A stretch of 43,989 nt of DNA from Cyclobacteriaceae bacterium (GCA_029858965.1 JAOUDZ010000033.1:1-43989), one strand, 5' to 3'. Shown: positions 8,347 through 17,544, counted from the first letter of the stretch. Translations and numbers: made by a program. Notes: generated by a model not told the origin, from the letters alone.

Positions 8347-8823
8347 ATGAAGGGTTTGTCCTATTACAGTTCCCCTATAGGAGAATTAATAATAGAATCA
8401 GCGGAAGACAAAATCACTGCCGTTAGTTTTCTGAAAGATGCCAGGCAAGAAGAATTCCTGGCGCCAGTCATTGTTCAGTTTATTGCAGAGTTGGATGAAT
8501 ACTTTTTTGCCGGACGCAAGTTCTTTACGGTTGAACTTGACCTGCACGGCACGGAATTCCAAAAGAAAGTCTGGAGTGAATTGTTAACAATTCCGTATGG
8601 AACGACAATTTCCTATCAGGGATTGGCCATTCGACTCGGAAATATAAAATCCATTCGTGCCGTTGGTCTTGCCAACGGTCAAAACCCACTAGCCATTCTA
8701 GTACCTTGTCATCGTGTTATTGGCAAAGGGGGTGAATTGGTTGGTTATGGCGGTGGATTGGAAAATAAGGAATGGCTGCTGCATCATGAGGGCGCATTAT
8801 TGAGACAACTTTCACTCTTTTAG
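8347..8823 (+). CDS. ogt: Methylated-DNA--[protein]-cysteine S-methyltransferase
   Basis: The 158-aa protein carries the PCHRVIG active-site motif with the acceptor Cys at 121, preceded by the Asn-hinge region RAVGLANGQNP and the helix-turn-helix stretch IPYGTTISYQGLA. It repairs O6-alkylguanine in a suicide reaction. The length fits Ogt rather than an Ada fusion. It sits 31 bases after the HAAO stop and 39 bases before kynU, inside a tryptophan-degradation run with which it has no obvious chemical link; it may simply be carried along in the transcript. The ATG at 8347 is the first possible start and keeps the whole N-terminal RNase H-like domain. Confidence 0.93.
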   Translation: MKGLSYYSSPIGELIIESAEDKITAVSFLKDARQEEFLAPVIVQFIAELDEYFFAGRKFFTVELDLHGTEFQKKVWSELLTIPYGTTISYQGLAIRLGNIKSIRAVGLANGQNPLAILVPCHRVIGKGGELVGYGGGLENKEWLLHHEGALLRQLSLF

Positions 8824-8862
8824 CTTCTCTGCTCACCCGGATTGTTTTAATATTTTGATGCT

Positions 8863-10158
8863 ATGAAATTTATCAACTCGCTCCAATTCGCAAAAAAAAT
8901 GGATCACGAAGATCCGCTTCGTTCATTCAGAAATTTGTTCCTGATTCCTAAAGCCGCTGGAAAGACGGCAATATATTTTGCAGGCAATTCGCTTGGACTT
9001 CAACCTAAGAGCACAAAAAAGTTTATTTCTGAGGAACTTGAAGATTGGGCCACGCTTGGTGTAGAAGGCCACGTGCAGGCGAGAAGACCATGGCTGTACT
9101 ATCACAGATTCACCAAGAAAGCATTGGGCAAACTGGTAGGTGCTAAACCCACAGAAGTTGTGGCGATGAATCACCTGACCATTAACCTTCATTTAATGAT
9201 GGTATCTTTTTATCGCCCCACAAAGCATCGTTATAAGATATTAACGGAGGCAGGCGCATTTTCTTCAGATCAGTATGCCTTTGAATCGCATATCCGGTAC
9301 TTGGGCATGGATCCCGACAAAACAATAATTGAAATTAGACCGCGCGCAGGTGAAAGTACAGTACGTACTGCCGATATCCTTGGTAGTATCCAGGAACACG
9401 CGCATGATTTAGCGCTTGTTGTTATTGGCGGAGTGCAATACTATACCGGGCAATTTTTTGATATCAGAAAAATTACCCAGGCGGGGCATGCTGCTGGCGC
9501 ATACGTCGGGTTTGACCTGGCCCATGCTGTCGGAAATGTTCCGTTGTCCTTGCACAAACACGAAGTTGATTTTGCGGTGTGGTGTAGCTACAAGTACTTA
9601 AACTCAGGCCCTGGTGCCATTGCGGGCGTATTTGTTCATGCCCGGCATGCCACGAACTTTAAGCTGCCGCGTTTTGCCGGTTGGTGGGGGCACGATGAAC
9701 GCAACAGATTTAAGATGCAGAAAGGGTTTAGCCCAATGGAGGGTGCAGACGGATGGCAACTCTCCAATGTACCTATCTTCCAAAGTGCTGCTCATCTGGC
9801 AGCACTTGAAATTTTTGAACAAACAACCATGTCCGTGCTACGCAAAAAAAGCCTTCTACTTACAGGTTATCTGGAATTTCTGTTAAATGAATTTGATCCG
9901 GAGGAGCAACATTATGGCATCATCACACCAAGAAATCCTGCAGAAAGAGGTTCACAGTTATCCCTCCTCCTCAAGCAGCATGGCAGAACTATTTTCGAAA
10001 GCATCTCAAGATCTGGCGTCATTTCCGATTGGCGGGAGCCGCACGTGATTCGGGTGGCCCCCGTGCCGCTTTACAATACATTTGAAGAAGTTTTTCGATT
10101 CGTTGGTGTCGTAAAAAAGGCTATTCTTGAAACAAAAAGAACCATGAGGCCCGTGTAG
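8863..10158 (+). CDS. kynU: Kynureninase
   Basis: The 431-aa product is a fold-type I PLP enzyme that hydrolyses kynurenine or 3-hydroxykynurenine to anthranilate or 3-hydroxyanthranilate plus alanine. The N-terminal YFAGNSLGLQP, the substrate-loop residues around GVEGHVQARRPW, Asp 218 and His 221 in FDLAHAVGN, and the PLP lysine 244 in WCSYKYLNSGPG all agree with kynureninase. The length is typical for the bacterial and eukaryotic enzyme. It lies downstream of HAAO and ogt with short spacers and upstream of KMO. With KMO it would feed 3-hydroxyanthranilate to the HAAO encoded at 7785. Confidence 0.96.
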   Translation: MKFINSLQFAKKMDHEDPLRSFRNLFLIPKAAGKTAIYFAGNSLGLQPKSTKKFISEELEDWATLGVEGHVQARRPWLYYHRFTKKALGKLVGAKPTEVVAMNHLTINLHLMMVSFYRPTKHRYKILTEAGAFSSDQYAFESHIRYLGMDPDKTIIEIRPRAGESTVRTADILGSIQEHAHDLALVVIGGVQYYTGQFFDIRKITQAGHAAGAYVGFDLAHAVGNVPLSLHKHEVDFAVWCSYKYLNSGPGAIAGVFVHARHATNFKLPRFAGWWGHDERNRFKMQKGFSPMEGADGWQLSNVPIFQSAAHLAALEIFEQTTMSVLRKKSLLLTGYLEFLLNEFDPEEQHYGIITPRNPAERGSQLSLLLKQHGRTIFESISRSGVISDWREPHVIRVAPVPLYNTFEEVFRFVGVVKKAILETKRTMRPV

Positions 10159-10290
10159 CGCAGATTCCGTGATTAAATGGAAAATTCCTGACTATGGTCA
10201 TTCTTTTGCCAGAGGCATTGTGATAAATTCCCGCACTAAGCCTGCGGTTTTGCAGCATGTTGAATGATAAATTTACTTTAACGTCCCCAG

Positions 10291-11634
10291 ATGAAGGAAT
10301 CAAAACATATCGCAATAGTTGGCGCCGGACTTGTAGGCTCACTTCTGTCCACCTACCTGGCGAAGCGCGGTTATAAAGTTTCTGTTTTTGACAGAAGATT
10401 TGATATAAGACTGCACCAAATCGATGGCGGTCGTTCCATTAACATGGCATTAAGCAACCGCGGTCTTCGCGCATTGGAAGGGATAGGACTATCCGAACAA
10501 TTAAGAGAGTCGGCTGTGCCCATGCATGGGCGTATGATACACGATGCCCATGGCAACCTTACATTCCAAGCTTACGGGAAGGAAGGGGAGTTTATCAACT
10601 CCATTTCTCGTGGAAGCCTGAATATGGTGTTAATTAACCATGCCGAAAAACACGGCGTTCAATTTTTCTTTGAGCATCGGTCGACAGGAGTGGACCTGAA
10701 CACAACAGAACTTGCTTTCCAGATGCATGCAGCCATTATTCATAAAAAATTCGATGTAATAATTGGCGCGGATGGCGCCTTTTCTGCTGTTCGAGGATCA
10801 ATGCAGTTTACTGATCGTTTTGAATATTCGCAGACCTACATTGAACATGGCTACAAAGAATTCAGGATACCCCCTGGTGAAGGGCGAAAATTCTTACTCG
10901 AGAAAAATGCATTGCATATTTGGCCAAGGGAAAGTTATATGTTAATAGCGCTGCCAAATCCGGACGCGACATTTACGTGTACGTTATTTTTCCCATTCGA
11001 AGGCGATCCGTCCTTCAAGAGTTTAAAGAAACGGAAGGCTTTCCAATCATTCTTTGAAAAATCTTTCCCCGATGTTGCTCCCTTGATGCCAACGCTGAAG
11101 GAAGACTTGCGCGACAACCCAACATCATCGCTGATTACGATTAGATGCTACCCATGGGCTGTTAATAACACTTTGTTAATTGGAGATGCTGCTCACGGAA
11201 TTGTTCCCTTTTTTGGACAAGGCATGAATTCAGGCTTTGAAGATTGCAGGATCTTAAATCAACTACTTGATACGCATAATGATGATTGGGAAATTGTATT
11301 ACCGACCTTTCAAAAAATGCGCAAACCGGATACAGACGCCATTGCTCAGCTTGCGTTGGATAATTTTGTAGAAATGCGCGATCTTGTGGCAGACGCCGAA
11401 TTCCTATTGCGAAAGAAGATTGAAGCCAGGCTTCATGAACTTTATCCGGAGAAATGGATTCCGCTGTATTCAATGGTTACCTTTCACGATACCATTGGCT
11501 ATGCTGAAGCCTATGCGATCGGCAGGAAACAAAAAAAGATTATGGATGAAGTAATGAAGATACCCGGTATAGAATCTACCTGGGAGTCACTGAACTTTGA
11601 ACAACTGGCACTTCAGGTTGCTCAGGAATCCTAA
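10291..11634 (+). CDS. kmo: Kynurenine 3-monooxygenase
   Basis: The 447-aa flavoprotein has the FAD-binding GAGLVG at 11-16 with an acidic end of the second strand (VSVFDRR), and the second FAD motif LLIGDAAHGIVPFFGQGMN typical of aromatic hydroxylases near residue 296. The segment QIDGGRSINMALSNRG is diagnostic for KMO, which hydroxylates kynurenine with NADPH and O2. The C-terminal part is hydrophilic and lacks the obvious membrane anchor of the mitochondrial enzyme, as is common in bacteria. It follows kynU after 132 bases, so it may have its own promoter. Its last 59 bases overlap, in the opposite direction, the 3' end of the mltF-like gene. Confidence 0.95.
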   Translation: MKESKHIAIVGAGLVGSLLSTYLAKRGYKVSVFDRRFDIRLHQIDGGRSINMALSNRGLRALEGIGLSEQLRESAVPMHGRMIHDAHGNLTFQAYGKEGEFINSISRGSLNMVLINHAEKHGVQFFFEHRSTGVDLNTTELAFQMHAAIIHKKFDVIIGADGAFSAVRGSMQFTDRFEYSQTYIEHGYKEFRIPPGEGRKFLLEKNALHIWPRESYMLIALPNPDATFTCTLFFPFEGDPSFKSLKKRKAFQSFFEKSFPDVAPLMPTLKEDLRDNPTSSLITIRCYPWAVNNTLLIGDAAHGIVPFFGQGMNSGFEDCRILNQLLDTHNDDWEIVLPTFQKMRKPDTDAIAQLALDNFVEMRDLVADAEFLLRKKIEARLHELYPEKWIPLYSMVTFHDTIGYAEAYAIGRKQKKIMDEVMKIPGIESTWESLNFEQLALQVAQES

Positions 11635-13060
11635 TGTGAGCTTTGTAATCCTCAAATCTTTCCATGACGTCTTTGATATAGTTTACTGGTTCTTCGCATT
11701 TACAGTATCCGGCGGTCACGAGTGGATCACGATAGTATTTCGGATCGGATTTTTTTAAAAGGAAGTATTCCACATCGTCCCACTTTGACGCATCTTTCCC
11801 ATACTTATTGCAGAGCTTTCTCGCATCAAGTATGTGAGAAAGCCCTGCATTGTAAGAAGCAAGCATAAACTTCAGTCTTTCCTCTTCATCGGGAACCCGC
11901 TTGCTCCAGTATTTACCAAGATAAACAAGATAATTTACGCCTGCGTTGATGCTTTGTGCCGGATCATTCAGATTTGAAGCGCCAAATCGCCTTGCGGTTT
12001 CGGGCATCAGTTGCATGAGTCCGCGAGCTCCAGCCCAGGATTCAGTGCGGGGATTAAATTTTGATTCCTGATACACCATAGCCGCCAATAGCCGCCAATC
12101 CCAACCCAACTTCTCCGCACCAGCTTTGATAAGTTCATCATACGGTGAAAGTTTATTCCCGCCTAGTGATGAGTATGCACTTTTCATGCGCACCAAAGAA
12201 GTCCGTGGACTCGTAAAATAGCGATTATAAATCACCATGAATGTAGGCTCCTTCTTTATGGACATCAGCCACAAATCAATTGCTTCTATTAATTTTGGAG
12301 AGTTCTTTCGGGCTGCCCACGCTATTTGCTGAGGAACACTGAGTACGGTATTGGCATCAATATTTGGATAGTAGGCTGAATTTACTCTTGCCATGGTGTG
12401 GTCCGCCACGGCATAGTCAATTTCCCCCAGTGCTACTTTTCGAATCAATGATTCACTCTCCGCAATGAGTGTATCCGGTTGAATAAGAATATCTCCCCCG
12501 AGCTCCTCCGACAAGTTCTTTAACCGTAACTGATGACTGGTACCCTCAATAACATGCACCTTTTTGCCAATTAAGTCTGCCGGATTACGGATCAGTTTAC
12601 TTTCAATTTCCCCCAAGCTTAGCTTCTTCCAATTATCCGGCTTCCGCTGTACCAGCACCTGATAGGTATTAAAATGTGGGCGTGTAAAGCTTACAACTTC
12701 CCTTCGTGCTTTGGTGATAGTAAGCGGAAAAGCGATCAGATCACCTTCTCCTGAATTGAGTTGCTCAAAGGCACGACCAACGCCGGACGTTACCCTTATT
12801 TTTAAAGCTATTTTGAGATGCTTCGCCAGAAGCTGCAATAGCTCATACTCATAACCCATGGGAGTACCCTTATAAATAAAGTAGCTGAATGAATTATTGT
12901 CGACTAGTACATTTATATAACCTCTTTTTACAATACCGTCCAGGTCAATGGCTACAAGCGGTTCATGCTTAATGTAAATATCCTGTTTCGCAGGTTCTTT
13001 GCAAGAAAAGCATATCAGAACAAACCCTGCTGTTGCGACATACTTCGATAGTGGCAGCAT
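11576..13060 (-). CDS. mltF: MltF-like membrane-bound lytic murein transglycosylase (lipoprotein)
   Basis: This 494-aa lipoprotein has its lipobox Cys at residue 20 (LICFSC). Residues about 45-280 form a periplasmic substrate-binding (SBP family 3) domain, including GTPMGYEYELLQLLA and GEGDLIAFPLT. Residues about 310-450 form an SLT transglycosylase domain, with the catalytic Glu 332 in MVYQESKFNP followed by ARGLMQLMP. MltF cleaves peptidoglycan glycosidic bonds with 1,6-anhydro product formation, and the SBP module is thought to regulate it. The last 18 residues (HIRIPEQPEV onward, Pro/Val rich) are encoded in the 59 bases antisense to the end of KMO and look like a recent tail. A terminator of the TonB gene lies just upstream. 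Confidence 0.9.
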   Translation of the reverse strand: MLPLSKYVATAGFVLICFSCKEPAKQDIYIKHEPLVAIDLDGIVKRGYINVLVDNNSFSYFIYKGTPMGYEYELLQLLAKHLKIALKIRVTSGVGRAFEQLNSGEGDLIAFPLTITKARREVVSFTRPHFNTYQVLVQRKPDNWKKLSLGEIESKLIRNPADLIGKKVHVIEGTSHQLRLKNLSEELGGDILIQPDTLIAESESLIRKVALGEIDYAVADHTMARVNSAYYPNIDANTVLSVPQQIAWAARKNSPKLIEAIDLWLMSIKKEPTFMVIYNRYFTSPRTSLVRMKSAYSSLGGNKLSPYDELIKAGAEKLGWDWRLLAAMVYQESKFNPRTESWAGARGLMQLMPETARRFGASNLNDPAQSINAGVNYLVYLGKYWSKRVPDEEERLKFMLASYNAGLSHILDARKLCNKYGKDASKWDDVEYFLLKKSDPKYYRDPLVTAGYCKCEEPVNYIKDVMERFEDYKAHIRIPEQPEVPVVQSSVTPR

Positions 13061-13078
13061 ATACAGATGAATTTAGGC

Positions 13079-13093
13079 ATTCCCTGTGGGAAT
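13079..13093. repeat. Short inverted repeat beside the terminator, upstream of the mltF-like gene
   Basis: ATTCCC (13079-13084) and GGGAAT (13088-13093) form a perfect 6-base inverted repeat around TGT. It directly abuts the T-run of the neighbouring terminator, so it may be an operator or part of the mltF leader. Confidence 0.45.
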
Positions 13094-13123
13094 AAAAAAA
13101 GAGGCTCCCTTGTCAAAGCCTCT
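13094..13123 (-). terminator. Intrinsic terminator of the TonB receptor gene
   Basis: On the minus strand a perfect 7-base stem, AGAGGCT (13123-13117) pairing with AGCCTCT (13106-13100), encloses a 10-base loop and is followed by a run of T (13100-13094). It lies 20 bases after the stop of the TonB receptor and before the mltF start. Confidence 0.85.
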
Positions 13124-13143
13124 CCTCCGGAAGCAAATATTAA

Positions 13144-16100
13144 CTAATTAAATATATACCGCAGACCAAGTTGCATCTGCCAAACATCATCAATGCTAAC
13201 CCTCGTACGATACGTATCGGTCTGGAGTACGTTGTTAACCGTATTGAAACGGTAGACAGGTTCTCCATTGGCGTTGATGCTTATGACCTGGAGCGGGCTG
13301 GAATTTATAATCGTTTTTCCCACACCCCATTTATTGTTCAAAAGGTTTCCGAAGTTGAATATATCCACCCTGAACTGTAAAGTATTTCTTTTACCTTTTA
13401 CGTCAAGAAAAAATTCCTGAACAAATGAAAGGTCCAGTGTAGAAACAAATGGAATAAGCGCGCCGTTTCTTTCAACATATTGGCCACGTCTTGTACTGAG
13501 GTAATCATCCTGATCAATAAACGCATTGAATGCAGCAGCTTGTTGTCCTGCGGTAAACGTTACGGGGTTACCACTCACTGTGATCGTATATTCCTCAAAA
13601 TTCAATTCCGCGGTATTCTTAGGTACATAAAGCAAATCATTACTCGTTAACTGGTCGCCATTTAAGTCTCCATTAACAGCATAGGAGAATCTACCCTGGT
13701 TTTGCGCCTGATAAAAGAGCGTCAACTGCGAGGCAAAATGGCCGCCATATTCTTTTCGGTATGAAGTCGCTGCGATGATACGATGGCGAAGATCATTATT
13801 TGAATATGCTACAGTAGGCAAATTATTTCCGTTGACAGTAAGGTTATCCCGCCAGGAAGAGAAGGCAATTGATCCGGCACTCATCAAATCCTTTGTCTTG
13901 CTAAAGTTGTATGCTATCATGGCACTTAGCCCGTTTGTGGCGGGGCGTTCAAATTTAATAGTGGCTGAATAACCCTTCCCCTTGTTGGTGTTTGTCAATA
14001 AAATGGCGTCGGTTATATTATCATTCACACGGTTTGCATTGTTTTGTGTTGTATCAGTCAGCCCCAGTCCAGGGTACGTGTTGCGTGCATCGGATCCACT
14101 GAGATCTGCATTTGCGGGCTCAAGATTTACATTGACATACTTTACATTGTTGACTTGCTTGTTGAATATAAATTCTACCGTTCCGATAATTCCAAATGGC
14201 AATTGCTTATCAATCGCCAGATTTGTTTTCCAGGTTTGCGGGTACTTAAACTTCGGATCCGTAACCGCAATATTATAAGAAGCAGCCGGCTGTCCTGGGT
14301 TCGGCGGTAAATTGTATTTCGTTACATCTGGGCTAAAAGGATACTGTCCTGTGGTGTTGTCGTCACGTAGCGATCCCGTTAAAATGCCATTGTTCCCCAT
14401 TTGATTAGATATCCAGACAAATGCAGGTCTCCCGGAGAATATACCTGACCCTCCTCGCACCTGAAGTGAACGGTCCCCCATCACATCCCAATTGAAGCCT
14501 ATGCGCGGTGACCACAACGCCTGCGTCTTTGGTAGTTGTGAAGTGGCTACTTTAATTAAATTACCGTTTTCGTCTTTGAAAGTGTAGCCCAACACCTCCG
14601 AATTTTCCAGTGCTGTTTGTTTAAATGAAGGAACATCCACGCGCAATCCAGCCGTTAATTTTATGTTTGCATTCACCTGTATCTCATCCTGAACATAGAA
14701 ACCGATCTGCCTTGCCTTGGTAGTAGCCGTTGGCAACGCACTATTCGTCAGGTTTGAATAGGTAAGCTGATACCTCCTGAGTTCAGGGTCATTTGCCGGA
14801 GTATTATCGGTGTCGTCATAAAAATCCTGCAAGGAATTATATACAAACTGCCCGTAATACGTCGGTGTGAATGTGTTTTCGAATTTAAAGGATTCAAAGT
14901 TTACACCCGCCGTTAACGTATGCTTACCTGAGTAGTAGGTGAAGTTATCCTGAAACTGCCATGTGTCTGTATTCAGAATATTGTTAGGCGTAAAGGGTTC
15001 AAATCCGAAGTTTGTGTAATTGCGGCCGCCCTCCAATATATCTACCAATGGAAAAATTCCGCCCAAGCTGCTGCGATAGTCGCGGTTTGCCGTGAAGCCT
15101 GCAATCACATTATTGGAGAAGTTGTCACCGAGATAATTATGCTCTGCGATTATTGAGTTGATATCATTGTTGATGACGTAGTTTGCATTTTGAAAATTCA
15201 TCGCAAAACCATTATCTCTCCTGTTGCTGAAAGAACCGCTGTTGCTTGTGGGGACGTCGCGGGAAGATTTCAGATAATTATAACGTATACTAAATTTATT
15301 GCGCTGATTCATATTATAATCAAGCCTAATCAATGCCTTATCGCTCCTGGTATTCAGTGAATAGTTTTCGTAAGCACCAGGGTTATAATCAAATGTATTG
15401 ATGAGATACGCCTTTAACTGATCCAAATCGGAAGCCAATACCCTGGATACGTTTGCGTCATTATCATTTACGCCTGGTCTAAGAGCCACATATTGTGTAG
15501 CGGGATCATCTCTTCTTTCCTGTTCCCCGTTTATGAAGAAAAATAGTTTGTCTTTTATAACTGGCCCACCAACGCTAAATCCCCGTTGCCCAACATTAAA
15601 ATTTTGGGTCACCACATCCTCACCTTTTGCCTTGTCTCCGACAAATTTTTCATTCCGGCTATTAAAAAAAACAGAACCGGAAATTTCATTTGTACCACTT
15701 CTGGTAACCGCATTCACACCCGCCCCGGTAAAGCCACCCTGCCGTACGTCGAACGGTGCAATGTTTACCTGCAATTCCTGAATAGCGTCTAATGAGATTG
15801 GTGTTGAGTTCGTCTGGCCACCGGGGACATCGGAAAGTCCAAAGCTGTTGTTAAAAATTGATCCGTCTATAGTAAGATTGTTGAATCTTGAATCGGCACC
15901 GCTAAATGATCGCCCATTTGCCTGCGGCGTCATGCGAGTAAAATCAGAAATACTGCGGTTAATGGTAGGTAACGAATTCAAGGATTTCACTCCGATGTTT
16001 GTACTAGCACCGGTTCGTTCGTCATTTAACAGGGAATTCGATGAAATCACTACCTCCTGCAATTCCAATCCGGTCTCTACCAAAGCTGCATCCAGCACAA

Positions 16101-16425
16101 AATTTTGACCCAACGCCAACATGATGCCCTCCTGAACATACTCCTTGTAGCCAACGTATGAAACTGATAGCTTGTATGGCCCGCCGATGCGCATACCGGG
16201 CAAAGTAAACCTTCCATCAGCACGGCTCGCAGAACCGTATGTCGTGCCGGAAGGAACATGCACTGCAATAACACTTGCCCCCGCCAAACCTTCTCCATTC
16301 TTATCTGTAACCTGACCAGTAATTGTGGCTGAAGTTACACCTTGTGCCTGAACACCGGCTGTCACCGCCAACACAAAGCTCAGCAATAGCAAAATATTCT
16401 TCCCGTACTGTGTAGTCATATTCAT
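13144..16425 (-). CDS. Oar-like TonB-dependent receptor with N-terminal carboxypeptidase regulatory domain
   Basis: The 1093-aa outer-membrane protein starts with a signal peptide cut near AGVQAQG (residue about 28). Residues about 33-110 form a CarboxypepD_reg/CNA-B-like beta domain (ATITGQVTDKNGEGLAGASV, then ADGRFTLPGMRIG and YKLSVSYVGYKE). A plug follows at about 120-240 with GGFTGAGVNAVTRSGTNEIS, and a long barrel ends in LGLRYIFN with a C-terminal aromatic. This is the Oar-like branch rather than a SusC-type receptor with a SusD partner, and no susD is adjacent. The natural cargo is unknown; Oar itself has been linked to protein secretion in Bacteroidota. It is monocistronic, with a terminator at 13094-13123. 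Confidence 0.9.
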   Translation of the reverse strand: MNMTTQYGKNILLLLSFVLAVTAGVQAQGVTSATITGQVTDKNGEGLAGASVIAVHVPSGTTYGSASRADGRFTLPGMRIGGPYKLSVSYVGYKEYVQEGIMLALGQNFVLDAALVETGLELQEVVISSNSLLNDERTGASTNIGVKSLNSLPTINRSISDFTRMTPQANGRSFSGADSRFNNLTIDGSIFNNSFGLSDVPGGQTNSTPISLDAIQELQVNIAPFDVRQGGFTGAGVNAVTRSGTNEISGSVFFNSRNEKFVGDKAKGEDVVTQNFNVGQRGFSVGGPVIKDKLFFFINGEQERRDDPATQYVALRPGVNDNDANVSRVLASDLDQLKAYLINTFDYNPGAYENYSLNTRSDKALIRLDYNMNQRNKFSIRYNYLKSSRDVPTSNSGSFSNRRDNGFAMNFQNANYVINNDINSIIAEHNYLGDNFSNNVIAGFTANRDYRSSLGGIFPLVDILEGGRNYTNFGFEPFTPNNILNTDTWQFQDNFTYYSGKHTLTAGVNFESFKFENTFTPTYYGQFVYNSLQDFYDDTDNTPANDPELRRYQLTYSNLTNSALPTATTKARQIGFYVQDEIQVNANIKLTAGLRVDVPSFKQTALENSEVLGYTFKDENGNLIKVATSQLPKTQALWSPRIGFNWDVMGDRSLQVRGGSGIFSGRPAFVWISNQMGNNGILTGSLRDDNTTGQYPFSPDVTKYNLPPNPGQPAASYNIAVTDPKFKYPQTWKTNLAIDKQLPFGIIGTVEFIFNKQVNNVKYVNVNLEPANADLSGSDARNTYPGLGLTDTTQNNANRVNDNITDAILLTNTNKGKGYSATIKFERPATNGLSAMIAYNFSKTKDLMSAGSIAFSSWRDNLTVNGNNLPTVAYSNNDLRHRIIAATSYRKEYGGHFASQLTLFYQAQNQGRFSYAVNGDLNGDQLTSNDLLYVPKNTAELNFEEYTITVSGNPVTFTAGQQAAAFNAFIDQDDYLSTRRGQYVERNGALIPFVSTLDLSFVQEFFLDVKGKRNTLQFRVDIFNFGNLLNNKWGVGKTIINSSPLQVISINANGEPVYRFNTVNNVLQTDTYRTRVSIDDVWQMQLGLRYIFN

Positions 16426-16615
16426 AGCAACGATCTCGCGAAAATACCATTATGAAAACACTCTAACTTTAAAGTTGGTTTAAGTCTTTTACCAATCCTT
16501 CACAATATAATAACACGAATGCACAGCCACTTGTAAAAACCTTCCAATTATTCGACAAAGAATAGCTTTATTTGAGTTTATGCTTCACGAAACAAAGCGC
16601 TGTAATCCACGCACC

Positions 16616-16648
16616 TTGCATTGACCTCGATTGAAGCGGTTAATGCAA
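16616..16648. repeat. Imperfect inverted repeat in the divergent TonB/EEP spacer
   Basis: TTGCATTGACC (16616-16626) and GGTTAATGCAA (16638-16648) are inverted copies with 10 of 11 matching positions around an 11-base spacer. It lies in the 280-base region between two divergent genes, where it could be an operator or an RNA stem-loop in the leader of the EEP gene. No partner regulator is visible. Confidence 0.5.
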
Positions 16649-16705
16649 TGCACGAGGATCTATGACTGGAAATTGAACGATAAATAATTAACGAGAATAA
16701 AGGAT

Positions 16706-17536
16706 ATGCGGATTTTATCACTCTTCTTATTACTATCGCTGTTCAGCGCGGTTTCCCCGGCACAGTCGATAAAGGTAATGACGTACAACATACGGTTGGA
16801 TACCCCTGCCGATAGCGCGAATCAATGGCCACGGCGTGCAGATAAGGTCTTTGCGCTTATCCGTAAACACAATCCGGACATCCTGGGTATTCAGGAAGCT
16901 ATTCACCATCAATTAACAGACTTACTGAAAAACCTTCCGCAATATTCCTTCATTGGTGTTGGCAGAGACGACGGGAAAACAAAAGGTGAATACTCAGCCA
17001 TTCTCTACAAGAATGATCGATTCACGGTAAGTGCGCAAAGTACGTTCTGGCTCTCGGAAACTCCGGACGTACCAGGAAGCAAAAGCTGGGACGCTGCCAT
17101 AACCCGCGTAGCGTCTTGGGGCAGACTTATTGATGAGAACACAAAAGTGGAATTGCTGATAATTAATACCCATTTTGATCACATAGGAACGATGGCCCGA
17201 ACAAAAAGTGCCGAGTTGATAAAGCATGCGGCAACAAATCTGGGACTGAATATTCCGGTAATCATCACGGGGGATTTCAACTGCACACGTGAAGAATCGC
17301 CTTATGCAGCGATAATGGGTCCACAAGGAATCGTTCTTACGGATCCTGCTCCTGTAACGGCTCCAGGAACATACTGCGGTTTCAAAGTTAGCGGTTTTGC
17401 TTGCAAGGCAATAGACTACATTTTCTGTTCCCGGCATTGGAGCCCTTCACTCTACACAGTGGTGCAGGACAACGACGGAAAATATTATCCTTCCGACCAC
17501 CTTCCGGTAATGACCACACTTGTCCTAAAAAAATAG
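16706..17536 (+). CDS. Secreted endonuclease/exonuclease/phosphatase-family hydrolase
   Basis: This 276-aa protein has a signal peptide (MRILSLFLLLSLFSAVSPAQ) and a complete EEP fold. The metal and catalytic residues are Asn 28 (MTYNIR), Glu 64 (IQEA), Asn 154 and His 156 (INTHFDH), Asp 190 and Asn 192 (GDFN), and Asp 264 with His 265 (SDHLPV). The family includes exodeoxyribonuclease III, DNase I and many sphingomyelinase- or phosphatase-like hydrolases, and Bacteroidota secrete several uncharacterised versions. The substrate is therefore unknown; the signal peptide indicates action in the periplasm or outside. The stretch AAAGGAT just before the start acts as a plausible ribosome binding site. 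It converges on the EamA gene. Confidence 0.88.
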   Translation: MRILSLFLLLSLFSAVSPAQSIKVMTYNIRLDTPADSANQWPRRADKVFALIRKHNPDILGIQEAIHHQLTDLLKNLPQYSFIGVGRDDGKTKGEYSAILYKNDRFTVSAQSTFWLSETPDVPGSKSWDAAITRVASWGRLIDENTKVELLIINTHFDHIGTMARTKSAELIKHAATNLGLNIPVIITGDFNCTREESPYAAIMGPQGIVLTDPAPVTAPGTYCGFKVSGFACKAIDYIFCSRHWSPSLYTVVQDNDGKYYPSDHLPVMTTLVLKK

Positions 17537-17544
17537 GAACAAAA

